Assembly (NCBI GenBank): GCA_966186435.1
Contig: CBIFWW010000148.1
Location: 1-7,926, forward strand
DNA length: 7,926 bases
Reading direction: 5' to 3'
From: CBIFWW01 sp966186435
Lineage (GTDB): Bacteria; Pseudomonadota; Gammaproteobacteria; Enterobacterales; Enterobacteriaceae
Below the pieces are notes generated by a model. The model was not told the origin of the DNA and made no database searches. It worked only from the letters and a program-made list of their open reading frames with translations. The position numbers and the translations under genes are program-made. Every line of letters starts with the position of its first letter. Within the stretch, counting starts at the first letter, position 1. Positions 1 through 5,984 of this stretch are shown here, in pieces.

Positions 1-1
1 G

Positions 2-439
2 CAAGATGATCTGCTGGCGTTTTATCAAGACGATCCTAACGATCCTTTCCGTAGCCTGTGGCTTTACATTGTTGAGCAGAAGCTCGATGCAAAGCAGGCC
101 AAAGACGCGTTAAACCAACGCTTCGAAAAATCGGACAAGGAACAGTGGGGATGGAATATTGTCGAGTTCTACCTGGGCAACATCAGCGAAGCAACGCTGA
201 TGGAAAAGCTCAAGGCAGACGCAACGGATAACACCTCGCTCGCTGAGCATCTCAGTGAAACCAACTTCTATTTAGGTAAGTACTACCTAAGTCTGGGGGA
301 TAAGGACAGCGCTACGGCACTGTTCAAATTAGCGGTTGCTAACAACGTACACAACTTCGTTGAGCACCGTTATGCATTGTTGGAATTATCGCTCTTGGGC
401 CAGGAGCAAGACGACCTGGCAGAATCGGACCAGCAATAG
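2..439 (+). CDS. nlpI: Lipoprotein NlpI, C-terminal half (5' end outside window)
   Basis: NlpI is an outer-membrane lipoprotein built of tetratricopeptide (TPR) helices. In E. coli it acts as an adaptor that brings the peptidoglycan endopeptidase MepS to the protease Prc, and it scaffolds other cell-wall hydrolases. The frame is open from base 2 and gives 145 residues before a TAG stop. This matches about the last half of the 294-residue E. coli protein almost residue for residue, from QDDLLAFYQDDPNDPF through EQWGWNIVEFYLGNIS to the acidic tail DDLAESDQQ. A TPR unit is visible in FYLGKYYLSLGDKDSATALF. The signal peptide and lipobox lie upstream and cannot be seen. An internal ATG at 200 is not a start, because the homology continues upstream of it. 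In E. coli pnp precedes and yrbN-deaD follow, as they do here downstream. Confidence 0.96.
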   Translation, partial: QDDLLAFYQDDPNDPFRSLWLYIVEQKLDAKQAKDALNQRFEKSDKEQWGWNIVEFYLGNISEATLMEKLKADATDNTSLAEHLSETNFYLGKYYLSLGDKDSATALFKLAVANNVHNFVEHRYALLELSLLGQEQDDLAESDQQ

Positions 440-545
440 CTGACGACATAAACATCAGCCCGTAATCTTTTGATTGCCATCATCTTAACCGGTGAGGGCG
501 TTGTTGTTCGTCAATACACCTACTTTGAGCCGGTTCACACTTTCA

Positions 546-626
546 ATGAAAATTACCGAAAATTTTCACGATGAGTTATGTAGACTGGCCGCCATTAATA
601 TCGAGGCACTTGTACTACATGGCTGA
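546..626 (+). CDS. yrbN: Small protein YrbN, overlapping the deaD start
   Basis: This 26-codon reading frame begins MKITENFHDELCRL and ends EALVLHG. It matches my memory of the small protein YrbN, annotated at this exact place in E. coli; its molecular role is not established. It is predicted to be soluble, with no hydrophobic segment or signal peptide. The TGA stop (624-626) lies inside the first codons of deaD (ATG at 619), an 8-bp overlap, so ribosomes finishing yrbN would stop on top of the deaD start. That arrangement suggests translational coupling, and yrbN may work mainly as a leader cistron. I see no strong Shine-Dalgarno sequence before its ATG. Conservation of both sequence and position supports it as real. 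Confidence 0.85.
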   Translation: MKITENFHDELCRLAAINIEALVLHG

Positions 627-2538
627 ATTCGAAACCACTTTTGCAGATCTGGGCCTGAAGGCTCCTATCCTTGAAGCCCTTAACGATCTGGGTTACGAAA
701 AACCATCTCCAATTCAGGCAGAGTGTATTCCACATCTGCTGAATGGTCGCGACGTGCTGGGTATGGCCCAGACCGGTAGCGGCAAAACTGCGGCATTCTC
801 TCTGCCGCTGCTGAACAACATTGATTCTGACTTGAAAGCACCTCAAATCCTGGTGCTGGCCCCTACCCGTGAACTGGCGGTTCAGGTGGCTGAAGCAATG
901 ACCGAATTCTCTAAACACATGCGTGGCGTGAACGTAGTTGCCCTGTACGGCGGCCAGCGTTATGACGTACAGCTGCGCGCCCTGCGTCAGGGGCCACAAA
1001 TTGTTGTGGGTACCCCAGGCCGTCTGCTTGACCACCTGAAGCGTGGTACTCTGGACCTGTCCCGCCTGAGCGGCCTGGTTCTGGACGAAGCTGATGAAAT
1101 GCTGCGCATGGGCTTTATCGAAGACGTAGAAACCATCATGGCTCAGATCCCAGAAGGTCATCAGACCGCTCTGTTCTCTGCAACCATGCCGGAAGCTATT
1201 CGTCGCATTACCCGCCGCTTTATGAAAGAGCCGCAGGAAGTGCGCATCCAATCCAGCGTGACTACTCGCCCGGACATCAGCCAGAGCTATTGGTCTGTAT
1301 ACGGCATGCGTAAAAACGAAGCGCTGGTGCGTTTCCTGGAAGCGGAAGATTTTGATGCGGCGATCATCTTCGTTCGTACCAAAAATGCAACCCTGGAAGT
1401 GGCTGAAGCCCTGGAACGTAGCGGCTATAACAGTGCTGCGCTGAACGGCGACATGAACCAGGCATTGCGTGAGCAGACCCTGGAGCGCCTGAAGAGCGGC
1501 CGCCTGGATATCCTGATTGCAACTGATGTTGCTGCTCGTGGTCTGGACGTTGAACGTATCAGCCTGGTAGTAAACTACGATATCCCTATGGATTCTGAAT
1601 CCTACGTTCACCGTATCGGCCGTACCGGTCGTGCGGGTCGTGCGGGCCGTGCGCTGCTGTTCGTTGAAAACCGCGAACGCCGCCTGCTACGTAACATCGA
1701 ACGCACTATGAAGCTGACTATTCCAGAAGTAGAACTGCCAAACGCAGAACTGCTGGGTACCCGCCGCTTGGAAAAATTTGCTACTAAAGTACAGCAGCAG
1801 CTGGAAAGCAGCGATCTGGAGCAGTACCGCGCTCTGCTGAACAAAATGAAGCCGGCTGATTCTGAAGAGCTGGACGTTGAAACCCTGGCCGCAGCACTGC
1901 TGAAAATGGCTCAGGGCGAACGCCCACTGATCCTGCCACCAGATGCGCCGATGCGTCCTAAACGTGAGTTCCGCGATCGTGATGACCGTTTCGAACGCCG
2001 TGACCGTAACGACCGTGCTCCACGCGGCGATCGTGCTGAACGTGGTGGTGAAGATCGTCCACGTCGCGAACGCCGTGAAGTGGGTGATATGGAACTGTAC
2101 CGCATTGAAGTTGGCCGTGATGATGGTGTTGAAGTTCGTCATATCGTTGGCGCTATTGCTAACGAAGGCGACATCAGCAGCCGTTACATCGGTAACATCA
2201 AGCTGTTTGCTTCCCATTCCACTATTGAGCTGCCAAAAGGTATGCCGGGCGAAGTATTGCAACACTTCACTCGTACCCGCATCCTGAACAAACCGATGAA
2301 CATGCAGCTGATGGGCGATGCCCAGCCGCACGAACGTCGTCCTGGTGGCCGTGGTTTCGGTGGCGAACGTCGTGAAGGCGGCCGTCCAGAAGGTGCACGT
2401 GGTGAAGGTCGTCGCTTCAGCGGTGAACGCCGTGAAGGTGGCCGTAACTTCGGTGGTGGCGAACGTCGCGAAAACCGTGGCCCACGTCGTGATGACGCCG
2501 GTGCCGCAGGTACCCGCCGCCGTTCTAACGACGCCTAA
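619..2538 (+). CDS. deaD: Cold-shock DEAD-box RNA helicase DeaD/CsdA
   Basis: ATP-dependent RNA helicase used in 50S ribosome assembly and mRNA unwinding or decay, especially in the cold. The 639-residue product (E. coli about 629) shows the full helicase core: Q motif ending near Q33, AQTGSGKT (50-57), PTRELA (82-87), TPGR (132-135), DEAD (156-159), SAT (187-189), ATDVAARGLD (301-310) and HRIGRTGRAGR (331-341). A charged Arg/Asp linker (about 447-487) leads to the DbpA/CsdA-type RNA-binding fold (about 491-565), then an Arg/Gly-rich tail (571-639). I chose ATG 619 because MAEFETTFADLGLK is the known N-terminus. An in-frame ATG at 571 would add 16 residues but lies inside yrbN and lacks a ribosome site. 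A GAGG at 603-606 is 12 nt from the ATG, so coupling to yrbN is likely. In E. coli, as I recall, the deaD leader is very long and begins within the nlpI region. No convincing promoter is visible in 440-545. Confidence 0.97.
   Translation: MAEFETTFADLGLKAPILEALNDLGYEKPSPIQAECIPHLLNGRDVLGMAQTGSGKTAAFSLPLLNNIDSDLKAPQILVLAPTRELAVQVAEAMTEFSKHMRGVNVVALYGGQRYDVQLRALRQGPQIVVGTPGRLLDHLKRGTLDLSRLSGLVLDEADEMLRMGFIEDVETIMAQIPEGHQTALFSATMPEAIRRITRRFMKEPQEVRIQSSVTTRPDISQSYWSVYGMRKNEALVRFLEAEDFDAAIIFVRTKNATLEVAEALERSGYNSAALNGDMNQALREQTLERLKSGRLDILIATDVAARGLDVERISLVVNYDIPMDSESYVHRIGRTGRAGRAGRALLFVENRERRLLRNIERTMKLTIPEVELPNAELLGTRRLEKFATKVQQQLESSDLEQYRALLNKMKPADSEELDVETLAAALLKMAQGERPLILPPDAPMRPKREFRDRDDRFERRDRNDRAPRGDRAERGGEDRPRRERREVGDMELYRIEVGRDDGVEVRHIVGAIANEGDISSRYIGNIKLFASHSTIELPKGMPGEVLQHFTRTRILNKPMNMQLMGDAQPHERRPGGRGFGGERREGGRPEGARGEGRRFSGERREGGRNFGGGERRENRGPRRDDAGAAGTRRRSNDA
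2356..2478 (+). repeat. Arg/Gly-rich repeats encoding the DeaD tail
   Basis: The DeaD tail repeats one short unit three times: FGGERREGGR (residues 580-589), FSGERREGGR (600-609) and FGGGERRENR (611-620). The DNA copies are similar but differ at third positions, so they are old repeats rather than recent slippage. Such RG-rich tails usually bind RNA non-specifically. Repeat number varies among DeaD orthologues and helps explain the length difference from E. coli. Confidence 0.8.
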
Positions 2539-2561
2539 GCATAAAAATTCCACCTATTGGG

Positions 2562-2579
2562 TGTAAAATAATATAAACA
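2562..2579 (+). promoter_or_regulatory. Probable TyrR box upstream of mtr
   Basis: TGTAAA-N6-TAAACA matches the TyrR consensus TGTAAA-N6-TTTACA at 10 of 12 fixed bases. Its centre (2570.5) is about 75 bp upstream of the inferred mtr start point (about 2646), a distance suited to activation. In E. coli mtr is activated by TyrR with phenylalanine or tyrosine. The box ends on the first base of the deaD terminator stem. The adjacent weak TyrR box expected from E. coli is not obvious here. Confidence 0.55.
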
Positions 2580-2609
2580 GCCCCGATTATAATAATTGGG
2601 GCTTTTTTT
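2579..2609 (+). terminator. Intrinsic terminator of deaD
   Basis: AGCCCCGATT pairs with AATTGGGGCT over 10 bp (one G-U pair) around a 5-nt loop (2589-2593). The stem is followed directly by seven T (2603-2609). It lies 40 bp after the deaD stop and just upstream of the mtr promoter, so it separates the two transcription units. Confidence 0.9.
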
Positions 2610-2617
2610 ATCCTTTT

Positions 2618-2640
2618 TGTACTTATGTACTGGTACAATG
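2618..2640 (+). promoter_or_regulatory. mtr promoter with TrpR operator
   Basis: GTACTTATGTACTGGTAC (2619-2636) carries the GTACT and GGTAC half-sites of a TrpR operator and resembles the E. coli mtr operator as I recall it. A -10 hexamer TACAAT (2634-2639) overlaps its right half, so TrpR bound with tryptophan would block RNA polymerase. The -35 region at 17-bp spacing (2611-2616, TCCTTT) is poor, as expected for an activator-assisted promoter. The start point would fall near 2646, leaving a leader of about 40 nt. Regulation by TrpR and TyrR is known for E. coli mtr; its occurrence here is inferred from the sites. Confidence 0.75.
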
Positions 2641-2643
2641 CTC

Positions 2644-2663
2644 CAGGCAGGACGACCTGCTTG
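2644..2663 (+). other. 5'-end hairpin of the mtr leader
   Basis: An 8-bp stem, CAGGCAGG with CCTGCTTG (one G-U pair), closes a 4-nt ACGA loop. With the start point inferred near 2646, the hairpin sits at or within a base or two of the mRNA 5' end. It does not cover the ribosome site AGGA at 2672-2675. Hairpins at the extreme 5' end commonly slow mRNA decay; that role is inference. Confidence 0.45.
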
Positions 2664-2685
2664 AACAACACAGGAACCCAGTGAC

Positions 2686-4017
2686 ATGACGACGTTATCC
2701 TCCACCGCAGTGACGCCCAAATTATTTGGCGGCGTGATGATTATCGGTGGCACCATTATTGGCGCAGGTATGTTTTCCCTTCCGGTAGTCATGTCCGGTG
2801 CCTGGTTCTTCTGGTCACTGGCCGCGCTGGTATTCACCTGGTTCTGCATGTTGCATTCTGGTTTGATGATCCTTGAAGCCAACCTGAACTACCGTATCGG
2901 GGCCAGCTTCGACACCATCACCAAAGATCTGCTGGGTAAAGGCTGGAACCTGATTAACGGTCTGTCCATTGCCTTTGTGCTCTATATCCTGACTTATGCC
3001 TATATTTCGGCCAGTGGTTCGATTCTGCACCACACCTTTGCCGAGATGTCCCTGAACGTGCCCGCTAAAGCGGCGGGCTTCGGCTTCGCCTTACTGGTGG
3101 CGTTTATTGTATGGCTTAGCACCAAAGCGGTGAGCCGTATCACCGCCATCGTGCTGGGTGCCAAGGTGATTACCTTCTTCCTGACCTTTGGCAGCCTATT
3201 GGGCCATGTTACCACCCCAACGCTGTTTAACGTGGCTGAAGCCAGCCCCAGCTATGCGCCTTATCTGCTGATGACGCTGCCATTTTGCCTGGCTTCCTTT
3301 GGCTATCACGGCAACGTGCCGAGCCTGATGAAGTATTATGGTAAAGATCCGCGCACCATTATCCGCTGCCTGGTTTATGGCACCCTACTGGCTCTGGGTC
3401 TGTATGCCATCTGGTTGCTGGGTACCATGGGGAATATTCCGCGTCATGACTTTATCGCCATTGCTGATAAAGGCGGCAATATCGATGTGCTGGTACAAGC
3501 GCTGAGTGGAGTACTGAATAGCAAAAGCCTGGCGCTGCTGCTGGTGATCTTCTCCAACTTTGCCGTAGCCAGTTCCTTCCTTGGGGTGACATTGGGGCTG
3601 TTTGATTACCTGGCGGATCTGTTCAAATTTAATGATTCGCCATTAGGACGTTTTAAAACGGCGCTGATTACCTTCTTGCCGCCGATGGTAGGTGGTCTGC
3701 TATATCCAGATGGCTTCCTCTACGCCATTGGCTATGCTGGCCTGGCGGCTACTATTTGGGCCGCTATTGTTCCGGCGCTGTTGGCCCGCGCATCCCGTAA
3801 GCGCTTCGGTAGTCCGATGTTCCGGGTGTGGGGGGGGAATGGGATGATTGTGCTGATCCTGCTGTTCGGGGTGGGGAACGTGGTGGTGCACTTCCTATCG
3901 AGCTTTAACATCCTTCCGGTGTATCACCAAAAAAAGCAGGGCGGCAGTGGCCGCCCATTTTGTTATAGCGATTCCCTGACCTCCATCGCCAGGTCGAAGC
4001 TATGTAGCCGGGCCTGA
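2686..4017 (+). CDS. mtr: Tryptophan-specific permease Mtr, with a 29-residue C-terminal extension
   Basis: Inner-membrane proton-driven tryptophan transporter of the HAAAP (hydroxy/aromatic amino acid permease) family, with about 11 membrane helices. The frame opens with the family signature GGTIIGAGMFSLP (residues 21-33) and follows E. coli Mtr nearly throughout, for example YAYISASGSILHHTFAEMSL and PFCLASFGYHGNVPSLMKYYG. ATG 2686 has AGGA at 2672-2675. The E. coli protein has 414 residues and ends FNLLPVYQ. Here FNILPVYH ends at residue 414, but codon 415 is CAA instead of a stop and the frame continues 29 codons to TGA at 4015. The added residues are polar, read through the terminator hairpin and cover 55 bp of the yhbW 3' end in antisense. 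This is a lost stop or a sequence error. The transporter body is intact. It stands as a single gene. Confidence 0.94.
   Translation: MTTLSSTAVTPKLFGGVMIIGGTIIGAGMFSLPVVMSGAWFFWSLAALVFTWFCMLHSGLMILEANLNYRIGASFDTITKDLLGKGWNLINGLSIAFVLYILTYAYISASGSILHHTFAEMSLNVPAKAAGFGFALLVAFIVWLSTKAVSRITAIVLGAKVITFFLTFGSLLGHVTTPTLFNVAEASPSYAPYLLMTLPFCLASFGYHGNVPSLMKYYGKDPRTIIRCLVYGTLLALGLYAIWLLGTMGNIPRHDFIAIADKGGNIDVLVQALSGVLNSKSLALLLVIFSNFAVASSFLGVTLGLFDYLADLFKFNDSPLGRFKTALITFLPPMVGGLLYPDGFLYAIGYAGLAATIWAAIVPALLARASRKRFGSPMFRVWGGNGMIVLILLFGVGNVVVHFLSSFNILPVYHQKKQGGSGRPFCYSDSLTSIARSKLCSRA
3929..3960. terminator. Bidirectional terminator between mtr and yhbW
   Basis: A perfect 7-bp GC stem, GGGCGGC (3939-3945) with GCCGCCC (3950-3956), closes an AGTG loop. 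On the minus strand it is followed, after TGC, by seven T (the A run 3929-3935), a strong terminator for yhbW. On the plus strand only ATTTTG follows, so it is weaker for mtr. The convergent gene ends fit this use. In this sequence the mtr frame is translated through the hairpin. Confidence 0.85.
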
Positions 4018-4970
4018 TGGTCAAAGATCTGACCATTAACCATAATCTCATCAGCTTGGGTTTCCCGCAGAATGGATAACAGCCCGTGACGCACTTTGGC
4101 TTTATCCCCTACCAGAGACATCCCCAAAGCGTGTTCCACCCCATACTGTTCGGAAGGGTTCCAGAAACGCTCCATGTTCTCGATAGGTGGCGGCAGTTGC
4201 CCGGTTTCGCCACGGCGCAATTTAACAAAGGCCTGCTGCATTGAGGTAAACAGGAATTCCGCATCCCGGTTGCTGTCTGCCGCCACGATATTGATACACA
4301 CCATGGCGTAGGGCTTGTTTAGGCGTTCAGAGGGTTTGAACTGGCTTCGGTATAGTGCCAGGGCCTGGAATAGCATATCCGGGGCAAAGTGACTGGCGAA
4401 GGCGAAGGGCAGCCCCATTTGCGCCGCCAGTTGGGCGCTATACAGGCTGGAGCCAAGCAACCATACCGGAATTTGGCTGCCATAACCGGGGACCGGGCGC
4501 ACGTGGGGGTTAGGATCGCGGGCATCGAACCAATCCACCAGCTCAGCAACGTCACGGGGGAAATTGTCGATATCGCCGCTCATATGGCGGCGCAGGGCCA
4601 TCATCGTGCGCTGGTCGCTGCCGGGGGCACGGCCCAGGCCCAGATCGATACGGCCAGGATACAGGGTGTTGAGGGTGCCAAACTGCTCGGCAATGACCAG
4701 CGGAGCATGGTTGGGCAGCATCACGCCGCCGGAGCCGAGGCGCAAAGTGGTGGTGTTCGCCGCCAAATAGCCAATTAATACTGATGTTGCGGCACTGGCG
4801 ATACCGGTCATATTGTGGTGCTCTGCCAGCCAATAGCGGTGATAACCACGCTTTTCGGCTAATTGGGCGAGATCCAGGGAATGGCTAAAGGCCTCTGCGG
4901 CGCTGGCACCTTGTGGGATAGGGGCCAGGTCGAGAGTGGAAAAGTGGGGGGAAGTAATATCAGTCATCAT
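3963..4970 (-). CDS. yhbW: Luciferase-like flavin monooxygenase YhbW
   Basis: Member of the bacterial luciferase-like (LLM, group 1) oxidoreductases, TIM-barrel enzymes that use reduced FMN. The substrate of YhbW is not known. The 335-residue product shows family signatures in order: LDLAPIP near the N-terminus, YWLAEHHN (46-53), LGSGGVMLPNHAPLVIAEQF (78-97), PGRIDLGLGRAPGSD (105-119) and VWLLGSSLYSAQLAAQ. It agrees with E. coli YhbW along its length. The start could be either of two adjacent ATGs (4970 or 4967); a GAG just upstream is better spaced for the second, and the E. coli protein begins MTD. It lies 124 bp downstream of ubiV on the same strand, across a large palindrome, so it may be read from the ubiUV transcript or have its own promoter. 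No clear -35/-10 pair was found. Its 3' end meets mtr head-on. Confidence 0.94.
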   Translation of the reverse strand: MMTDITSPHFSTLDLAPIPQGASAAEAFSHSLDLAQLAEKRGYHRYWLAEHHNMTGIASAATSVLIGYLAANTTTLRLGSGGVMLPNHAPLVIAEQFGTLNTLYPGRIDLGLGRAPGSDQRTMMALRRHMSGDIDNFPRDVAELVDWFDARDPNPHVRPVPGYGSQIPVWLLGSSLYSAQLAAQMGLPFAFASHFAPDMLFQALALYRSQFKPSERLNKPYAMVCINIVAADSNRDAEFLFTSMQQAFVKLRRGETGQLPPPIENMERFWNPSEQYGVEHALGMSLVGDKAKVRHGLLSILRETQADEIMVNGQIFDHQARLHSFDLAMEVRESL

Positions 4971-4976
4971 GGCTCA

Positions 4977-5084
4977 CTTTGTAACAGCGTCATCAGATTG
5001 AAGGTCTCTATTCAGTCTGGCGTACAGACCGGAAAGCTGCATTTTTAATACTGCATTAAAATCTGATGACGTTTATTAACAAAG
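4977..5084. repeat. Large imperfect palindrome between ubiV and yhbW
   Basis: A perfect 12-bp inverted repeat, CGTCATCAGATT (4988-4999) with AATCTGATGACG (5060-5071), is flanked by a second matched pair, CTTTGT (4977-4982) with ACAAAG (5079-5084). The 60-bp interior holds two smaller inverted repeats: GTCTG/CAGAC (5015-5019, 5025-5029) and TTTTAAT/ATTAAAA (5043-5049, 5055-5061). RNA from either strand could fold into a long arm. No T run follows, so it is not an ordinary terminator. It could be a regulatory or RNA-processing structure between ubiV and yhbW, or a small non-coding inserted repeat. I do not recognise it as ERIC, REP or another named family. Confidence 0.6.
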
Positions 5085-5094
5085 CGAGCTGTTA

Positions 5095-5973
5095 TCAGGC
5101 TTCCAGAGCCAGCCCTGCCAGGCGCTTCCAGTAACCATTACAATCATGATTACCCGCCAGCGCCAGGGGCTGTATACCCTGTTCATTGGCACGGAAAGTA
5201 TTCAGCACTTCCAGGGTCTCCAGCCCCATTGGTGACAAGCGAACCATATCCACCAGTCCGTGCATCGATTTCAGCTCGTTACCCAGGTTGTAAACATAAC
5301 CACTCATGGTCTGGATGCCGTTCAGGGTGAAGACTTCCTGGCCTTCCTGAGAAATCATGCTGCGGCCCAATGGGTATTTAATGCAGCAGGTTTCACATTC
5401 ATCCTTTGGCCGGTCTTCAGAACGGGCGGTGAAGCAGCGGGCGGAATAAGCCAGCGGCAGGTGGCCATAGCTCAGCACTTCTACTTCAAACTTGTCCCGG
5501 ATGCCTAATTCTTCACACTGGGCAAGGGTGTTCACCAGCCAGTCGCGGGAAAGCTCCACCGGCATACACCAGCGCATCATCCCCTGTTTCAGCATCAGCT
5601 TTAGCGTGACGGCGTTATAGCAGTTGAGGGCATGGCCCGCCACGAAGGGCAGCTTGCGCTCAGCGGCCATATTCACGGCACCAAAGTCGTTGGCTTCGAT
5701 AATCAGGTCGCCATTTTCAACATAGCGTTTTAGCTCGCCAAGTTCAGAGGGTGCTTGAACCAGAGCCAAGGTAGAAAGCACCACCTGTTTGCCGCTGGAG
5801 GAGAGCGCTTTGGCCATGTCCAGCCAGTCGCCCACTTTAGTGGCGCGGCGTTTACTGCACACCGCTTCGCCCAGATAGATTACATCGGCGCTGCTGTTAG
5901 CCGCTGCCTGGTAGAAATCTTCCAGGGTTTCTTTTGGCCAGTAGTAGAGCACCGGCCCGAGTGAATATTTCAT
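5095..5973 (-). CDS. ubiV: UbiV, Fe-S subunit of oxygen-independent ubiquinone hydroxylation
   Basis: UbiV (formerly YhbV) is a U32-peptidase-family protein that carries a [4Fe-4S] cluster. With UbiU it forms a complex that adds the ring hydroxyl groups of ubiquinone when oxygen is absent. The 292-residue product from ATG 5973 equals the E. coli length. The four cluster cysteines are present at the E. coli positions: C39 (EAVCSKRRATK), C180 (SARCFTARSEDRP), C193 and C197 (DECETCCIKY). An in-frame ATG at 5994 would add seven residues, but it lies in the ubiU 3' end and lacks a ribosome site. The MKYSLGPVLYYWP start has a strong one. The gene follows ubiU by 11 bp in one operon, so the two should be made together. 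Confidence 0.97.
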   Translation of the reverse strand: MKYSLGPVLYYWPKETLEDFYQAAANSSADVIYLGEAVCSKRRATKVGDWLDMAKALSSSGKQVVLSTLALVQAPSELGELKRYVENGDLIIEANDFGAVNMAAERKLPFVAGHALNCYNAVTLKLMLKQGMMRWCMPVELSRDWLVNTLAQCEELGIRDKFEVEVLSYGHLPLAYSARCFTARSEDRPKDECETCCIKYPLGRSMISQEGQEVFTLNGIQTMSGYVYNLGNELKSMHGLVDMVRLSPMGLETLEVLNTFRANEQGIQPLALAGNHDCNGYWKRLAGLALEA

Positions 5974-5976
5974 GGT

Positions 5977-5983
5977 GGCTCCT
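5977..5983 (-). promoter_or_regulatory. Ribosome binding site that fixes the ubiV start
   Basis: On the minus strand AGGAGCC ends three bases before the ATG at 5973, with AGGAG five bases from it. It fills most of the 11-bp gap after the ubiU stop and selects MKYSLGP rather than the ATG at 5994. Confidence 0.8.
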
Positions 5984-5984
5984 G

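Noticed and set aside
470..488. Promoter for deaD at TTGATT...TCTTAA
   Set aside because: The spacing between the hexamers is only 7 bp, far too short for a sigma-70 promoter.
571..618. Upstream ATG giving a 655-residue DeaD
   Set aside because: The 16 added codons overlap yrbN in another frame, have no ribosome site, and the established N-terminus MAEFETTF starts at 619.
595..1611. Long minus-strand open frame opposite deaD (338 codons)
   Set aside because: It is the shadow of a biased, conserved gene; its translation resembles no family I know and it lacks a ribosome site.
1687..2553. Minus-strand open frame opposite the deaD 3' part (288 codons)
   Set aside because: The Thr/Ala/Phe-rich, low-complexity product is what the antisense of Arg/Gly-rich codons gives; no independent evidence.
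4389..4778. Plus-strand open frame within yhbW (129 codons)
   Set aside because: Antisense shadow of a strongly conserved gene with no plausible start signal or family match.
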